From Perlabentimonas gracilis (GTDB taxonomy: Bacteria > Bacteroidota > Bacteroidia > Bacteroidales > Tenuifilaceae), in NCBI RefSeq assembly GCF_011174675.1, contig NZ_JAANIG010000020.1, forward strand, positions 1 through 64,000: DNA of 64,000 nucleotides, given 5' to 3'. Each line of letters starts with the position of its first letter. Within the stretch, counting starts at the first letter, position 1. The translations under genes and the position numbers were made by a program. Of this stretch, positions 1 through 7,849 are shown piece by piece. The notes under the pieces were generated by a model. It did no database searches, was not told the origin of the DNA, and saw only the letters and a list, made by a program, of their open reading frames with translations.

Positions 1-227
1 CGCTTTTTTGTTAATAAAGCACCTATTCTTTAATTTCAACTACAATCCTGACCTTATATTTCTCAATTTCAATCTGTTAATCTTCCGAACATGACTGGGA
101 ACTGCCCAAAGTAGGATGTAACCCAGAACAGAAAGCACCATAACACAGTTTTTCAGACGAATGCTGATTGGAGAAATCTGATAGTAAACATTTATCCGCA
201 TTATGTGCGTTCAACAAATCAACACAA

Positions 228-791
228 ATGATAGCAAAAGTAAAAACAATCGTTCTGTTAGCGTTTTTTGGTTTAATTATACCAAACGCTCAAGCACAAA
301 GTAACAACGAACAAGCGGAGATTAAGTATCGCCATACCATCGACGTTTGTCCTATATCCCCTCTTTTTGGCATTTGGGCCGTTCATTATACCTACAGGCT
401 AACCCCCAAGGATGAGCTAATCACAGGTTTTTCCTATATGAATATTAAGTTCGATGGGATTGGCGAGACCAACTCTCCTGCATTAATTCTGGGTTATAGG
501 CGATATCTATGGAAAAATCTACATTTTGAGTACGAGATTTGGCCGGCCTACGATAACTTCTGGGAATCGAATGAGCAAAAGCACTACCCAGGCTTCGATC
601 TTTGGAATGAGTTCCGCCTAGGGTACCTTTTCGATTTCAAGGTAGGTAATGTGCCAGCATTTGTAAATATCCAGTGGCCACTGGGGTTTGGGCTATACGC
701 CAGCAATAAACCTCAAAGCTTTAAGGAGCTCGAAAAGGATAATCGGTTCTTTTACTTTCCCCCGCTTATATTTGTTGGATTAAAGTTTTAA
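228..791 (+). CDS. Secreted beta-barrel-like envelope protein (tandem paralogue 1)
   Basis: The reading frame is open from 168, but I place the start at the ATG at 228. From there the protein (187 aa) begins with a clean signal peptide, MIAKVKTIVLLAFFG... ending in AQA-QS. The mature part is rich in aromatic and alternating residues and ends in a hydrophobic-aromatic strand (FVGLKF), which fits a small outer-membrane beta-barrel. It is a diverged duplicate of the next gene: both share the pattern YRRYLWKNLHFEYEIWPAY / YRFYFWRNFHTEIELWPAY in mid-protein, a following LW.E...GY block, and the same C-terminal end. The gap to the next gene is only 11 bp, so the two are probably co-transcribed. I do not recognise a named family. 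The outer-membrane location is inference from the signal peptide and C-terminal strand. Confidence 0.7.
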   Translation: MIAKVKTIVLLAFFGLIIPNAQAQSNNEQAEIKYRHTIDVCPISPLFGIWAVHYTYRLTPKDELITGFSYMNIKFDGIGETNSPALILGYRRYLWKNLHFEYEIWPAYDNFWESNEQKHYPGFDLWNEFRLGYLFDFKVGNVPAFVNIQWPLGFGLYASNKPQSFKELEKDNRFFYFPPLIFVGLKF

Positions 792-802
792 ACAGATTAG
801 AG

Positions 803-1357
803 ATGAAATTTAAATTTTTTGTTGGAATTCTTTTGGCATTAGCAATTGTGGTGCAGGCTCAAGGGCAAGACTCCGGGGGTAAATGGTCGGTTGAGACCAG
901 CCTAACCTTTCCTATGGTGAGTATATATATGCTTAAGGTATCGTACCAAATTACCGAGAGAAGCGAAGTGGGAATTGGCCCCGCCTTTCAGAATTGGAAA
1001 AACATGGAGGAGGAGCCTCTCGGTCAAGCCAACGCATATACACTGCTGCTATCGTACCGATTCTATTTTTGGAGAAACTTTCATACCGAGATAGAGCTTT
1101 GGCCGGCATATAATAGGTTTGAATCGTATGTGGATGGGAAAACCTACAGTGGCTTAGAACTTTGGGCGGAGTATAAGGTTGGGTATAAAATCAACCTATT
1201 GAACGACCCAAACCTTTACCTTGCAATACAGCCCGGAATAGGACAGGCCCTCTGGATGCAAAAGAGATGGCCCGGTATGGGCGAAAAAACCCAATGGGAT
1301 CTTTTTAGGGAGTCTATAATATTCATCCCCCAGGTTGTAGTGGGGTTTAAGTTTTAA
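803..1357 (+). CDS. Secreted beta-barrel-like envelope protein (tandem paralogue 2)
   Basis: This 184-aa protein has an N-terminal signal peptide (MKFKFFVGILLALAIVVQAQG). The rest looks like an outer-membrane barrel of about eight strands, with a terminal strand VVVGFKF ending in Phe. It aligns along its length with the preceding gene, including the WPAY and LWAEYKVGY segments, so the pair arose by tandem duplication. The DUF6544 lipoprotein gene starts 13 bp downstream, so the three genes look like one transcript. No catalytic or binding motif is visible and the function is unknown. The product could sit in the outer membrane as a small porin or structural barrel, but nothing in the sequence decides this. 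Confidence 0.75.
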   Translation: MKFKFFVGILLALAIVVQAQGQDSGGKWSVETSLTFPMVSIYMLKVSYQITERSEVGIGPAFQNWKNMEEEPLGQANAYTLLLSYRFYFWRNFHTEIELWPAYNRFESYVDGKTYSGLELWAEYKVGYKINLLNDPNLYLAIQPGIGQALWMQKRWPGMGEKTQWDLFRESIIFIPQVVVGFKF

Positions 1358-1369
1358 TAAACATTTTGT

Positions 1370-2191
1370 ATGAATAAGAAACGGAGTAATCTACTAATAC
1401 TTGTTGCTATGCTATTCTCTTGCCAAGCGCCCCAAAAAATATATAACGAAGAGGTTAGCCTCTTTAAAGATAATTCGAAGAATCCCGAAGGAAAGTTTTT
1501 AAAGGAAGATATTGCCCATTTGCCAACGCCAGTTCAAAAATATTTTAACCTCTGTGGATTAATTGGGCAACCCAAATCCGATTGGGCAGAGATTGTTTGG
1601 GCCGATAGCCAAATCAGGATGAGGCCCAACCAAAAGATGATGAGGTTAAAGACCTATCAGCATAATTTTGTGAACGAGCCGTCGCGTTTGGCCTATATGC
1701 GAGCAAATATTATGGGAATTGTCCCGTTCGAAGGCCGGGATAAGTATTGCAACGGGCAGGGGCATATGTTTGGCACACTGGGTAGGGTTATTAAAATTTT
1801 TGACCAGAAAGATTTTGAAATTGCTCAGGGCGCAGCCATTGTACTTTTGGCCGAGAGCCTGCTGCTTCCGCTGTATGCCATCCAACCCTATATCCAGTGG
1901 GAGCCGATTGATGAGTTCACAGCACAAGCCCGGTTTGTGCATAAGGGAGTTGATGTTGGAGGCACGTTCCACTTCAACCAGCAGGGCGAGTATATCCGCT
2001 TTACCACCAATGAGCGTCCCTACTCATTACCCAATGGTGAATACGAATTGAAGCCATACACCATCCAGATACGAAGCTATCAACAACAGGGAGAAATAAG
2101 AATAGCCAAGGAGGTTGCAGCGATCTGGAACCTAACCGACGGCGATTATGAGTACTGGAAAGGAACGGTTAAAGAGATCAGGTTTCAATAG
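1370..2191 (+). CDS. DUF6544-type lipoprotein
   Basis: The 273-aa product starts with a lipoprotein signal, MNKKRSNLLILVAMLFSCQAP, whose lipobox LFSC places the lipidated cysteine at residue 18. After it comes the opening LPTPVQKYFNLCG and a long region with WAEIVWADSQIRMRP and IMGIVPFEGRDKY. This matches my memory of the DUF6544 family, which has no established biochemical role. The C-terminal half (about 150-270) is rich in beta-strand-like segments with paired aromatic residues. The gene follows the two barrel-like proteins after 13 bp and precedes the flavodoxin-like lipoprotein by about 50 bp. A group of small envelope proteins in one transcript is therefore likely. The family name is from recognition only, without a search. 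Confidence 0.7.
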   Translation: MNKKRSNLLILVAMLFSCQAPQKIYNEEVSLFKDNSKNPEGKFLKEDIAHLPTPVQKYFNLCGLIGQPKSDWAEIVWADSQIRMRPNQKMMRLKTYQHNFVNEPSRLAYMRANIMGIVPFEGRDKYCNGQGHMFGTLGRVIKIFDQKDFEIAQGAAIVLLAESLLLPLYAIQPYIQWEPIDEFTAQARFVHKGVDVGGTFHFNQQGEYIRFTTNERPYSLPNGEYELKPYTIQIRSYQQQGEIRIAKEVAAIWNLTDGDYEYWKGTVKEIRFQ

Positions 2192-2243
2192 AAAAGAATT
2201 TTTTTAAGAAGAATGAAGAAGTGAAAACCAAAAAAGCCTAAAT

Positions 2244-2840
2244 ATGAAAGCAATCACCGCCATTTTTATAATGTCAATTTCCCTTTATGCTTGCGGTTCA
2301 AGGCATATTCCAATGCCAACCAAAACCTATGGCGCTGAAGCAACAGGCAATGGTAGAGTTCTTGTTGCTTATGCAACCCGCGCTGGATCAACCATTGATA
2401 TTGCCGATTCCATAGCCTTTGGCATTTCGCAGCAGGGCTATTGCGTTGATCTTGTACACATAAACTCCATTGATAATCTTATCGATTATTCTGCCATAGT
2501 AATTGGCAGCGCCATACGAATGGGTAATGTGACTCCCGAGGTTAAACGATTTGTGAAAATCAACAAAGAAATTTTACAAACTAAGCCAACGGCCTATTTC
2601 ATCGCCTGTCTAACCCTTCATGAGGATACTCCAGAAAATCGAGCGAAGGTTAAGGATTACTTGATCCCTTTGCGCGAAATGGTTACTCCCTTTGCCGAAG
2701 GATATTTTGCAGGGAAAATGGATTATTCAAAGCTAAAGGGATTCGACAAGTTTGTCGCAAAGCGGATGGTGAAAGCCCCGGAAGGAGATTTTCGGGATTG
2801 GGGAAAAATTAGGGAGTGGGCATTTGATCTTAGGCCCTAA
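2244..2840 (+). CDS. Flavodoxin-domain (HemG/Flavodoxin_5-like) protein with a lipoprotein signal
   Basis: The protein (198 aa) has a flavodoxin fold of the type found in menaquinone-dependent protoporphyrinogen oxidase. The phosphate-binding loop for FMN is seen as VLVAYATRAGSTIDIADSIA around residues 34-53. It is followed by the strand YSAIVIGSAIRMGNVTPEVK and a C-terminal region with YFAGKMDYSKLKGFDKF, both typical of that family. The odd feature is the N-terminus, MKAITAIFIMSISLYACGS, which reads as a lipoprotein signal with lipobox LYAC. Flavodoxins are normally cytoplasmic, so either this one is exported and membrane-anchored or the true start is internal (a Met at about residue 24). 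It lies in the envelope gene cluster, about 50 bp after the DUF6544 lipoprotein. Substrate and partner are unknown. Confidence 0.75.
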   Translation: MKAITAIFIMSISLYACGSRHIPMPTKTYGAEATGNGRVLVAYATRAGSTIDIADSIAFGISQQGYCVDLVHINSIDNLIDYSAIVIGSAIRMGNVTPEVKRFVKINKEILQTKPTAYFIACLTLHEDTPENRAKVKDYLIPLREMVTPFAEGYFAGKMDYSKLKGFDKFVAKRMVKAPEGDFRDWGKIREWAFDLRP

Positions 2841-2855
2841 TTTGCAGTATATTTG
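2823..2855 (+). promoter_or_regulatory. Predicted Bacteroidota-type promoter
   Basis: TTTG at 2823-2826 and TATATTTG at 2848-2855 are 21 bp apart, matching the Bacteroidota sigma-ABfr consensus TTTG-N19..21-TAnnTTTG. It overlaps the 3' end of the flavodoxin gene and would serve the gene starting at 2893, with a leader of about 30 nt. Confidence 0.55.
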
Positions 2856-2892
2856 TATACGGCTCTCTAAAAAAACATTTCAAACCAAAACC

Positions 2893-3378
2893 ATGAACAA
2901 CAATTCAATCAACGATGACATTTGCTGCCCACCCTTTGAGGTATCGCTATGGGATGATAAAATGCTGGAGTGGCAGAACAAGCCTTTTATTAAGGATAAG
3001 GTTTTCACCTTTATGTTTATGCCCATTGGCTTTGGGAACGTAATGAAACGCCTAAACGAAAAGGTAAATGCTGCGGGTGCTAACATACCCGATTGGCTTT
3101 GTCTTTCCGATCACACTTCGAGTTGGAATATGGATCTATACCTTGCCGTGGATAAGGAGATACCCAATGCAAACAATGTAAACCTTAGCGGAAAATATTA
3201 TAGCAAGGTGTACGAAGGCCCCTTTAAGGATACTGGGAAATGGTGCAAAGATTTTGAAAAAGAAGTTGATGGTAAGGGAATGAAGGTAATGAAATGGTTT
3301 ATGTGGTATACCACCTGCCCCAAGTGTGCTAAGAAATACGGGAAGAACTACGTAGTAATCCTAGGACAAGTGAGTTAA
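2893..3378 (+). CDS. Small conserved Bacteroidota protein with CxxC motif, function unknown
   Basis: The frame is open from 2824, but the ATG at 2893 gives a protein (161 aa) starting MNNNSINDDICCPPF, which is how members of this family begin. The ATG also lies just downstream of a good promoter. Family features I recognise are the CCPPF start, W..K.F.KD near residue 30, a GKYYSKVYEGPFKDTGKW block near residue 100, and the C-terminal TTCPKCAKKYGKNYVV with a CxxC pair. Relatives are often auto-labelled 'hydrolase', but I see no hydrolase catalytic motif and would not use that name. The two cysteine pairs (CC near the N-terminus, CPKC near the C-terminus) could bind a metal or form a redox site. 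No signal peptide is seen, so it is probably cytoplasmic. Confidence 0.75.
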   Translation: MNNNSINDDICCPPFEVSLWDDKMLEWQNKPFIKDKVFTFMFMPIGFGNVMKRLNEKVNAAGANIPDWLCLSDHTSSWNMDLYLAVDKEIPNANNVNLSGKYYSKVYEGPFKDTGKWCKDFEKEVDGKGMKVMKWFMWYTTCPKCAKKYGKNYVVILGQVS

Positions 3379-3406
3379 GCCTTCTATAATCCCTTGTAGT
3401 TCAATG

Positions 3407-3436
3407 TTGCATAACGAATAAAATTCCGTATCTTTA
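3407..3436 (+). promoter_or_regulatory. Predicted promoter of the cold-shock-domain gene
   Basis: TTG at 3407-3409 and TATCTTTA at 3429-3436 are separated by 19 bp, one mismatch from TAnnTTTG. The expected transcription start is near 3443, giving a very short leader before the ATG at 3457. Confidence 0.45.
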
Positions 3437-3456
3437 CAAAAAATTAATTATCGACA

Positions 3457-3909
3457 ATGGGTAGATCACAAGAATCATTTAACAAAAGAGAAAACGAGAA
3501 GAAACGATTAAAGAAAAAGAAGGACAAGCTTCAAAAGAAAGAGGAACGCAAGGCAAGCACCGACAAGAGCAAGGACTTTGACGATATGATTGCCTATGTA
3601 GATGAGTTTGGCAATATTACCGACACTCCGCCGGATCCCAAGGCCAAAGAGAAAGTTAAAAAGGAAGACATTGAGATTGCTGTGCCTCGCCAAGCCCCGC
3701 CCAACCCCGAAGATCTTATTAGAAAAGGAAAAGTAGCCTTTTTCAATTCATCCAAAGGATATGGCTTTATTCGCGACAAGGATACTCAGGAGAGCATATT
3801 TGTGCACGTGAATGGTCTTACTGAGGAGATACAGGAGGGCGACAACGTAACGTTCGAAACAGAAAAAGGCCCCAAGGGTCTGAACGCCATAAACGTAAAA
3901 CGGGTTTAG
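3457..3909 (+). CDS. Cold-shock-domain protein with charged N-terminal extension
   Basis: The product has 150 aa. The last 65 residues are a cold-shock domain: GKVAFFNSSKGYGFIRD carries RNP1 (KGYGFI) and IFVHV carries RNP2, both of which bind single-stranded RNA or DNA. Before it lies an extension of about 85 residues, extremely rich in Lys, Glu and Arg (repeated KK..EK), probably disordered or helical. Plain CspA proteins have about 70 residues, so this belongs to the longer CSD proteins common in Bacteroidota, presumed to act on RNA. It is monocistronic: it has its own predicted promoter upstream and a hairpin whose loop contains its stop codon. Confidence 0.9.
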   Translation: MGRSQESFNKRENEKKRLKKKKDKLQKKEERKASTDKSKDFDDMIAYVDEFGNITDTPPDPKAKEKVKKEDIEIAVPRQAPPNPEDLIRKGKVAFFNSSKGYGFIRDKDTQESIFVHVNGLTEEIQEGDNVTFETEKGPKGLNAINVKRV

Positions 3910-3920
3910 TAACCCGTTTT
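3897..3920. terminator. Rho-independent terminator between convergent genes
   Basis: AAAACGGGTT at 3897-3906 pairs perfectly with AACCCGTTTT at 3911-3920 around the loop TAGT, followed by more T to 3923. The stop codon of the cold-shock gene lies in the loop. The minus-strand desaturase ends at 3935, so the hairpin may serve both directions. Confidence 0.85.
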
Positions 3921-3934
3921 TTTGTGCTCAATCG

Positions 3935-4924
3935 TTACACCTCCCCGAATCCAACTAATCGCTGCTTCTCCTCATCCCACAGCCTAAGTTTAAGCGAGTG
4001 CAGGCTCGAGAAGAAGGTTATGGGCTTAGTTTCCTGAAAGATTTGATTTTCCTTGTAGCATTTCATCAGCTTATAGTTTGGTATACGAGGACCAAGGTGA
4101 TGAATATGGTGAAAGCCAATATTACCCGTAAACCACTGCAGAATCCGTGGTAGCTTGAAAAACGAGCTGCCCTCCAGCGCAATGGTTTTATAGTCCCATT
4201 CTCCCGAGCGTACCCATTTAACGTCTTTATACTGATGCTGCACATAGAACAGCCATACCCCGTGTATTGAGGCAATATATATAATGGGTAGCTGAATTAG
4301 CATATAGGCTTTCCATCCAATTAGCCAAATTAATAACCCTGCTCCTCCGACTAACGCTAAGTTCGAAAGGTGGAGATAGAGGTGTTCACGTTTGGTCATA
4401 TTCGACTTGGGTAGCCTAAATTGGATTACAAAAAGCAGAAGCGGAGCAATGCCCAGCAGGAATATGGGATGCCTGTAAAATCGATAGCTGAATTTACCCC
4501 ATCGCGAGAGCTTTTTATACTCTGCAACCGTTAGGGTTTGCACATCGCCAACGCCTCGTTTGTCGAGGTTACCCACGGTAGCATGGTGCTCCTTATGATC
4601 CTTGTGCCACCTGTGGTATGGGGTAAAGGCCAGCAGCCCCAGCGGAATTCCAACCCAGCGGTTCATCCTTTCGGATTTAAAAAATGATCCATGGCCACAA
4701 TCATGGAAAATGATAAAAGCCCTAACCATAAAGCCAGCAGCAAAGATCGATAGTAGTAGCGTTAACCAATACGATACCGAAAGGCTATAGTACATTAGTA
4801 CCCAAAGCGCAATGTAGGGTATAACGGTATTAATAACCTGCCACCAGCTAGCCCAATTGCTGGGCTTACTATACCTCATTACTATTTGTGGCCAGGAGCT
4901 CTCGGGGTTGCTGATTGTTGTCAT
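3935..4924 (-). CDS. Membrane fatty acid desaturase
   Basis: This 329-aa integral membrane protein belongs to the acyl-lipid/acyl-CoA desaturase family (FA_desaturase). The three histidine boxes that hold the di-iron centre are visible: HDCGH at about residues 74-78, HKDHKEHH at about 106-113, and HHIHH at about 274-278. Hydrophobic segments lie before box 1 (about 28-70) and between boxes 2 and 3 (about 155-225), as expected for four transmembrane helices. It would introduce double bonds into membrane lipid acyl chains, using an electron donor not encoded nearby. It stands alone, with a predicted promoter upstream and a shared terminator downstream. Regiospecificity cannot be read from the sequence. 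Confidence 0.92.
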   Translation of the reverse strand: MTTISNPESSWPQIVMRYSKPSNWASWWQVINTVIPYIALWVLMYYSLSVSYWLTLLLSIFAAGFMVRAFIIFHDCGHGSFFKSERMNRWVGIPLGLLAFTPYHRWHKDHKEHHATVGNLDKRGVGDVQTLTVAEYKKLSRWGKFSYRFYRHPIFLLGIAPLLLFVIQFRLPKSNMTKREHLYLHLSNLALVGGAGLLIWLIGWKAYMLIQLPIIYIASIHGVWLFYVQHQYKDVKWVRSGEWDYKTIALEGSSFFKLPRILQWFTGNIGFHHIHHLGPRIPNYKLMKCYKENQIFQETKPITFFSSLHSLKLRLWDEEKQRLVGFGEV

Positions 4925-4954
4925 TTTTTTATATAAGTACGATTATCAAAACAT

Positions 4955-4985
4955 CAAATGTACTTTTATTTTTATGGTAAATCAA
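4955..4985 (-). promoter_or_regulatory. Predicted promoter of the desaturase gene
   Basis: On the minus strand, TTG (4985-4983) and TACATTTG (4962-4955) are separated by 20 bp, matching the Bacteroidota consensus. The expected start is near 4948 and the ATG is at 4924. Confidence 0.5.
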
Positions 4986-5006
4986 CAGGGCATACGTTAA
5001 ACATTA

Positions 5007-5063
5007 GTGGGGCTGCCTCAAGAGCATACAGAGAATTCCTATATGCCTTTGCGACAGCCCCAC
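5007..5063. repeat. Short inverted-repeat element, possible terminator of the SSB gene
   Basis: GTGGGGCTG at 5007-5015 and CAGCCCCAC at 5055-5063 are perfect inverted repeats enclosing 39 nt, and A-rich sequence flanks the right end (ACAAAAAG). Elements starting GGGGCTG occur dispersed in Bacteroidota genomes. It lies directly 3' of the minus-strand SSB gene and could terminate it. Confidence 0.4.
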
Positions 5064-5084
5064 AAAAAGTTAGGTAGCGGATAG

Positions 5085-5426
5085 TTATGCTTCAACCTGA
5101 GCCAGCTCCACTTTTTGGGCAACCACCTCGGTGATATAGCGATCCTGCCCCTGTTTATCGGTGTACTTGCGGGTGTTCAGCTTGCCCACAACTGAAACCA
5201 GTGCGCCTTTCTTTAGGCTTTCCATTAGCGCTTCGTCCTTTTTGGTGCGCCAGTGGGTTACAGTGTGCCAGGTGGTGTTGGTGATCCATTCACCTTTGGC
5301 GTTTTTGTAGCTCTCGTTGGTGGCTACGTTTAGGGTAATTAGCGAGCGTCCGCTATCGAATGTACGCTCCTCTGCATCGCGTCCAAGAAACCCTTGGATC
5401 TCTACCTTGTTAATTGTTGTTTCCAT
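5085..5426 (-). CDS. ssb: Single-stranded DNA-binding protein (short SSB)
   Basis: The frame is open up to 5561, but the protein starts at the ATG at 5426 (METTINKVEIQGFLGRDAEER), the standard SSB start. The 113-aa product is an OB-fold SSB: RDAEERTFDSGRSLITLNVAT, then the core W...T.WH (NTTWHTVTHW) and KKGALVSVVGKLNTRKY, which bind ssDNA as a tetramer. It is short. The acidic tail ending DDDIPF, which recruits repair and replication partners in full-length SSB, is absent; the protein ends VELAQVEA. It may therefore be a second, specialised SSB rather than the main replicative one. Upstream of it (5576 onward) the first heptad-repeat island begins. Confidence 0.88.
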   Translation of the reverse strand: METTINKVEIQGFLGRDAEERTFDSGRSLITLNVATNESYKNAKGEWITNTTWHTVTHWRTKKDEALMESLKKGALVSVVGKLNTRKYTDKQGQDRYITEVVAQKVELAQVEA

Positions 5427-5575
5427 GGCTAAAAATTTTGAGTTGAACAATTGGTTTGTTGATGCAAAGTAAAGCTCTTCCCCAAAGCCGATTCGGTTAA
5501 TAAACGGGTAGAGTCGTTTAGCATTCGTTTGTAGTCGACAGCAAATGGGTAAATAACACAAATACAGGGTGTAGT

Positions 5576-6300
5576 GTTTTGTGGTTAGTTGGCGGTAATC
5601 GGTAATCGGTAATCAGTGGTCGGTGATCGGTTGTCGGTAATCGGTAATCAGTGATCGATTGTCAGTAATTAGTAATCGGTAATCAGTAATTAGTGATCGG
5701 TAATCAGTGATCGGTAATCAGTAATCGGTAATCAGTGATCAATCGCGTTTTAAACGCTAAATCCCAAAGTCGCTAAATAGCTGCCTGTTGAAAACCCGTC
5801 ACCCGTCACTCGCAACTCAATCAATCAATCTTTTTTAGACGCTGACAGGAGCTTCGCACGCTGTCTGCCGACAGGCAGGGCTGTCAGGTCAAAAAGTTGG
5901 CAGTTGGCAAAATGCGGTTGGCAATGGTTTGCCGTCGTAACCCGTCACTCGTCTTTTACTGCTCACCGCTCACCGCTCACCGTCTTCAAGTTGGCAGTTG
6001 GCAAAAAATCAGTTGGCAATGGTTTGCCGTCGTAACTCGTTACCCGTCTCTCACCTCTTACCACTTACTGCTCACCGCTCACCGCTCACCGTCTTCAAGT
6101 TGGCAGTTGGCAAAAAACAGTTGGCAATGGTTTACCGTCGTAACTCGTAACTCGTCTACCGTCTACCGCTCACCGCTTACCGTCTTGAAGTTGGCAGTTG
6201 GCAAAAAGCGGAAGGCAATGGTTAGCCGTCGTTACTCGTAACCCGCAACCCGCAACCCGCAACCCGTCAAAGGGCAACCATTTTTAGCAAACGATCACCC
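5576..6300. repeat. Heptad-repeat island 1
   Basis: Non-coding island between ssb and the PorP/SprF gene. In order: a perfect-phase array of 21 heptads of form RGTRRTC (5594-5740); a variant of the AAACGC..AAAGTCGC module (5750-5790); AACYCGT/CACYCGT heptads; an inverted repeat CTGACAG..CTGTCAG (about 5840-5890); and four copies of the composite unit starting GTTGGCAGTTGGCA (near 5896, 5990, 6099 and 6190), ending in CGCTCAC and AACCCGC heptads. The first composite copy is 94 bp, that is thirteen heptads plus three bases. Open frames here are by-products of the repeat. Confidence 0.85.
5594..5740 (+). repeat. RGTRRTC heptad array, 21 units in phase
   Basis: 147 bp read as 21 consecutive heptamers with no insertion or deletion, for example GGTAATC, AGTGATC, GGTTGTC, AGTAATT. 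Variation is almost only A/G at positions 1, 4 and 5. Confidence 0.95.
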
Positions 6301-6326
6301 TCTGAGAGTAATATCAAATGTTTTTT

Positions 6327-7307
6327 TTAGAATCGGTTCAACCAGCGGTATCTGCGGGCGCTGTCGCCTAGGCGCATGCCTATCATAATTTCATGCGAGC
6401 CTAGCTGGGCAATATTGGGGATATCGCCAAAGCCGTAGTCGAAGGCGTAGCCAAAGTAAAAGTTTTGGTAGTTCATGCCAAACATGGTAACCACCGCCCC
6501 GGCGGTGCGGTACGATATGCCAGCCCAGTAATCCTCCTTGTAGTAGGCCTTAAAGTTTATGTCGAGGGTCCACGATAGGCGTTCGGTAAAGGCTAACATT
6601 ATGGAGGGTTCAAACCCGTAGTCGGAGCGTCGCTCCTGGTACTTATATCCTGCAATAACATTGTAATGCCTAAGCAGGCGATATGCCGTTTCGGCCGATC
6701 CGCCCCCAAATTGAATAGCGCTTTGGAATAGGTTTGTACCCGATAATCCTGCGTAGAAATAGTCGCCGCTAACCAAGAACCCAACATTGGCATCGGGGGA
6801 GTAGCCCGGACGAATACCATCGAGCGAGGGGTCGCGTCCATCGTATAGGTCGCCTCCAGTGACATTGGTCCTAAACTGAAATGCCGAAAGCGAAACGCCT
6901 GCGCTGTATTGGATATCGCGAACGTAGATATGGTACGCATAGGTTCCTTGGAATCCCGTACGGCTCATGGCGCCGTTCTGATCGTTATAGATAAAGCCAC
7001 CAATGCCCACGCGACCGCTTGGCCTACGACGGCGCGAACGGCTCCTAATTACTCGGCTACGATTACGATAGCTGGTACGTAGTATGCGGGTTTGTCCGCT
7101 CAGCGCATAGGTGCTTGGGCCTTCGCTATAGCCCAACCACTGTTCACGGCCAATTAGATTAAAATCGGTGTAGCCCTGGTAACCTGCAATAGCAGGGTTT
7201 ATCAGGAAGGGGTTCATCATATACTGACTATACACCGGCTGCTGCTGTGCAGAAACTCTTCCTGCCAGTAGCATGATCCCCAGTAGTATTGTTATTCGTA
7301 ACCTCAT
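6327..7307 (-). CDS. PorP/SprF family type IX secretion membrane protein
   Basis: The product (326 aa) has a signal peptide (MRLRITILLGIMLLAGRVSAQ) followed at once by the PorP/SprF hallmark QQPVYSQYMMNPFLINPAIAGY and IGREQWLGY. The rest alternates like an outer-membrane barrel of 12-14 strands, and the C-terminus has SHEIMIGMRLG, as in the family. Such proteins are partners of cargo with CHU_C (type B) sorting domains and hold them at the cell surface. The gene immediately upstream in transcription order (7850-9001) is exactly such a cargo. An unusual insertion near residues 78-97 (SYRNRSRVIRSRSRRRRPSG) carries about nine arginines, probably in an exposed loop. It is separated from neighbours by heptad islands on both sides. 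Confidence 0.9.
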   Translation of the reverse strand: MRLRITILLGIMLLAGRVSAQQQPVYSQYMMNPFLINPAIAGYQGYTDFNLIGREQWLGYSEGPSTYALSGQTRILRTSYRNRSRVIRSRSRRRRPSGRVGIGGFIYNDQNGAMSRTGFQGTYAYHIYVRDIQYSAGVSLSAFQFRTNVTGGDLYDGRDPSLDGIRPGYSPDANVGFLVSGDYFYAGLSGTNLFQSAIQFGGGSAETAYRLLRHYNVIAGYKYQERRSDYGFEPSIMLAFTERLSWTLDINFKAYYKEDYWAGISYRTAGAVVTMFGMNYQNFYFGYAFDYGFGDIPNIAQLGSHEIMIGMRLGDSARRYRWLNRF

Positions 7308-7365
7308 TTCCCCTTTTTATATTTTAACTCCAGTTTTTTCTCGTTTAGTAACTTGTTACCCTTTT

Positions 7366-7848
7366 TAAACGCTAAGGCGCCAAAGCGCGAAGTAGTTGTT
7401 TGCTGAAAACTCGCAACTCGCAACCCGTCACTCACCGTCTTCTGATTACCGCTCACCGCTCACCGTCTTCCATCAATCTTCAAGGTGGCAGTTGGCAATA
7501 AATCAGTTGGCAATGGTTTGCCGACGTAACTCGTCACTCGTCTTTTACCGCTCACCGCTTACCGCTCACCGCTCACCGCTTACCGCCTTCAAGTTGGCAG
7601 TTGGCAAAAAGCAGTTGGCAATGGTTTGCCGTCGTAACCTGTTTTAAACGCAAAGGCACAAAGTCGCAAAATAGCTAACCCGTTACCCGCAACTCGTAAC
7701 CCGTCTCGTTAGCCTCCAAAAAGCGTCGGCCCCCCTCGTCAACTTACGTTTCCGAGACAAGCTGAGACAAGCAACTCGTAACTCGTAACTCGCAACCCGT
7801 CTACCGCTCACCGCTCACCGCTCACCGCCTACTGATTACCGTCTTCCC
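7366..7848. repeat. Heptad-repeat island 2
   Basis: Non-coding island between the PorP/SprF gene and the CHU_C gene. It holds two AAACGC...AAAGTCGC modules (about 7366-7400 variant; 7638-7674), two composite units (near 7484 and 7592), one copy of the 70-bp module (7703-7772), and CGCTCAC/CGCTTAC arrays at about 7550-7585 and 7803-7840. It ends two bases before the CHU_C stop codon. The RGTRRTC array seen at the left of islands 1, 3, 4 and 5 is missing here. Confidence 0.85.
7703..7772 (+). repeat. 70-bp module, copy 1
   Basis: Starts GTCTCGTTAGCCTCC and ends GAGACAAGCTGAGACAAGC. Five near-identical copies occur in the islands. GTCTCG near the start pairs with CGAGAC near the end. The length equals ten heptads. 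Confidence 0.9.
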
Positions 7849-7849
7849 T

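Noticed and set aside
40-201. Small minus-strand frame of 53 codons with a hydrophobic stretch
   Set aside because: Could be a small membrane protein (VMVLSVLGYILLWAV), but there is no family, no clear promoter, and it overlaps the leader of the first gene.
5594-5740. CRISPR array
   Set aside because: The repeats are 7 bp without distinct spacers; no cas gene is in the window.
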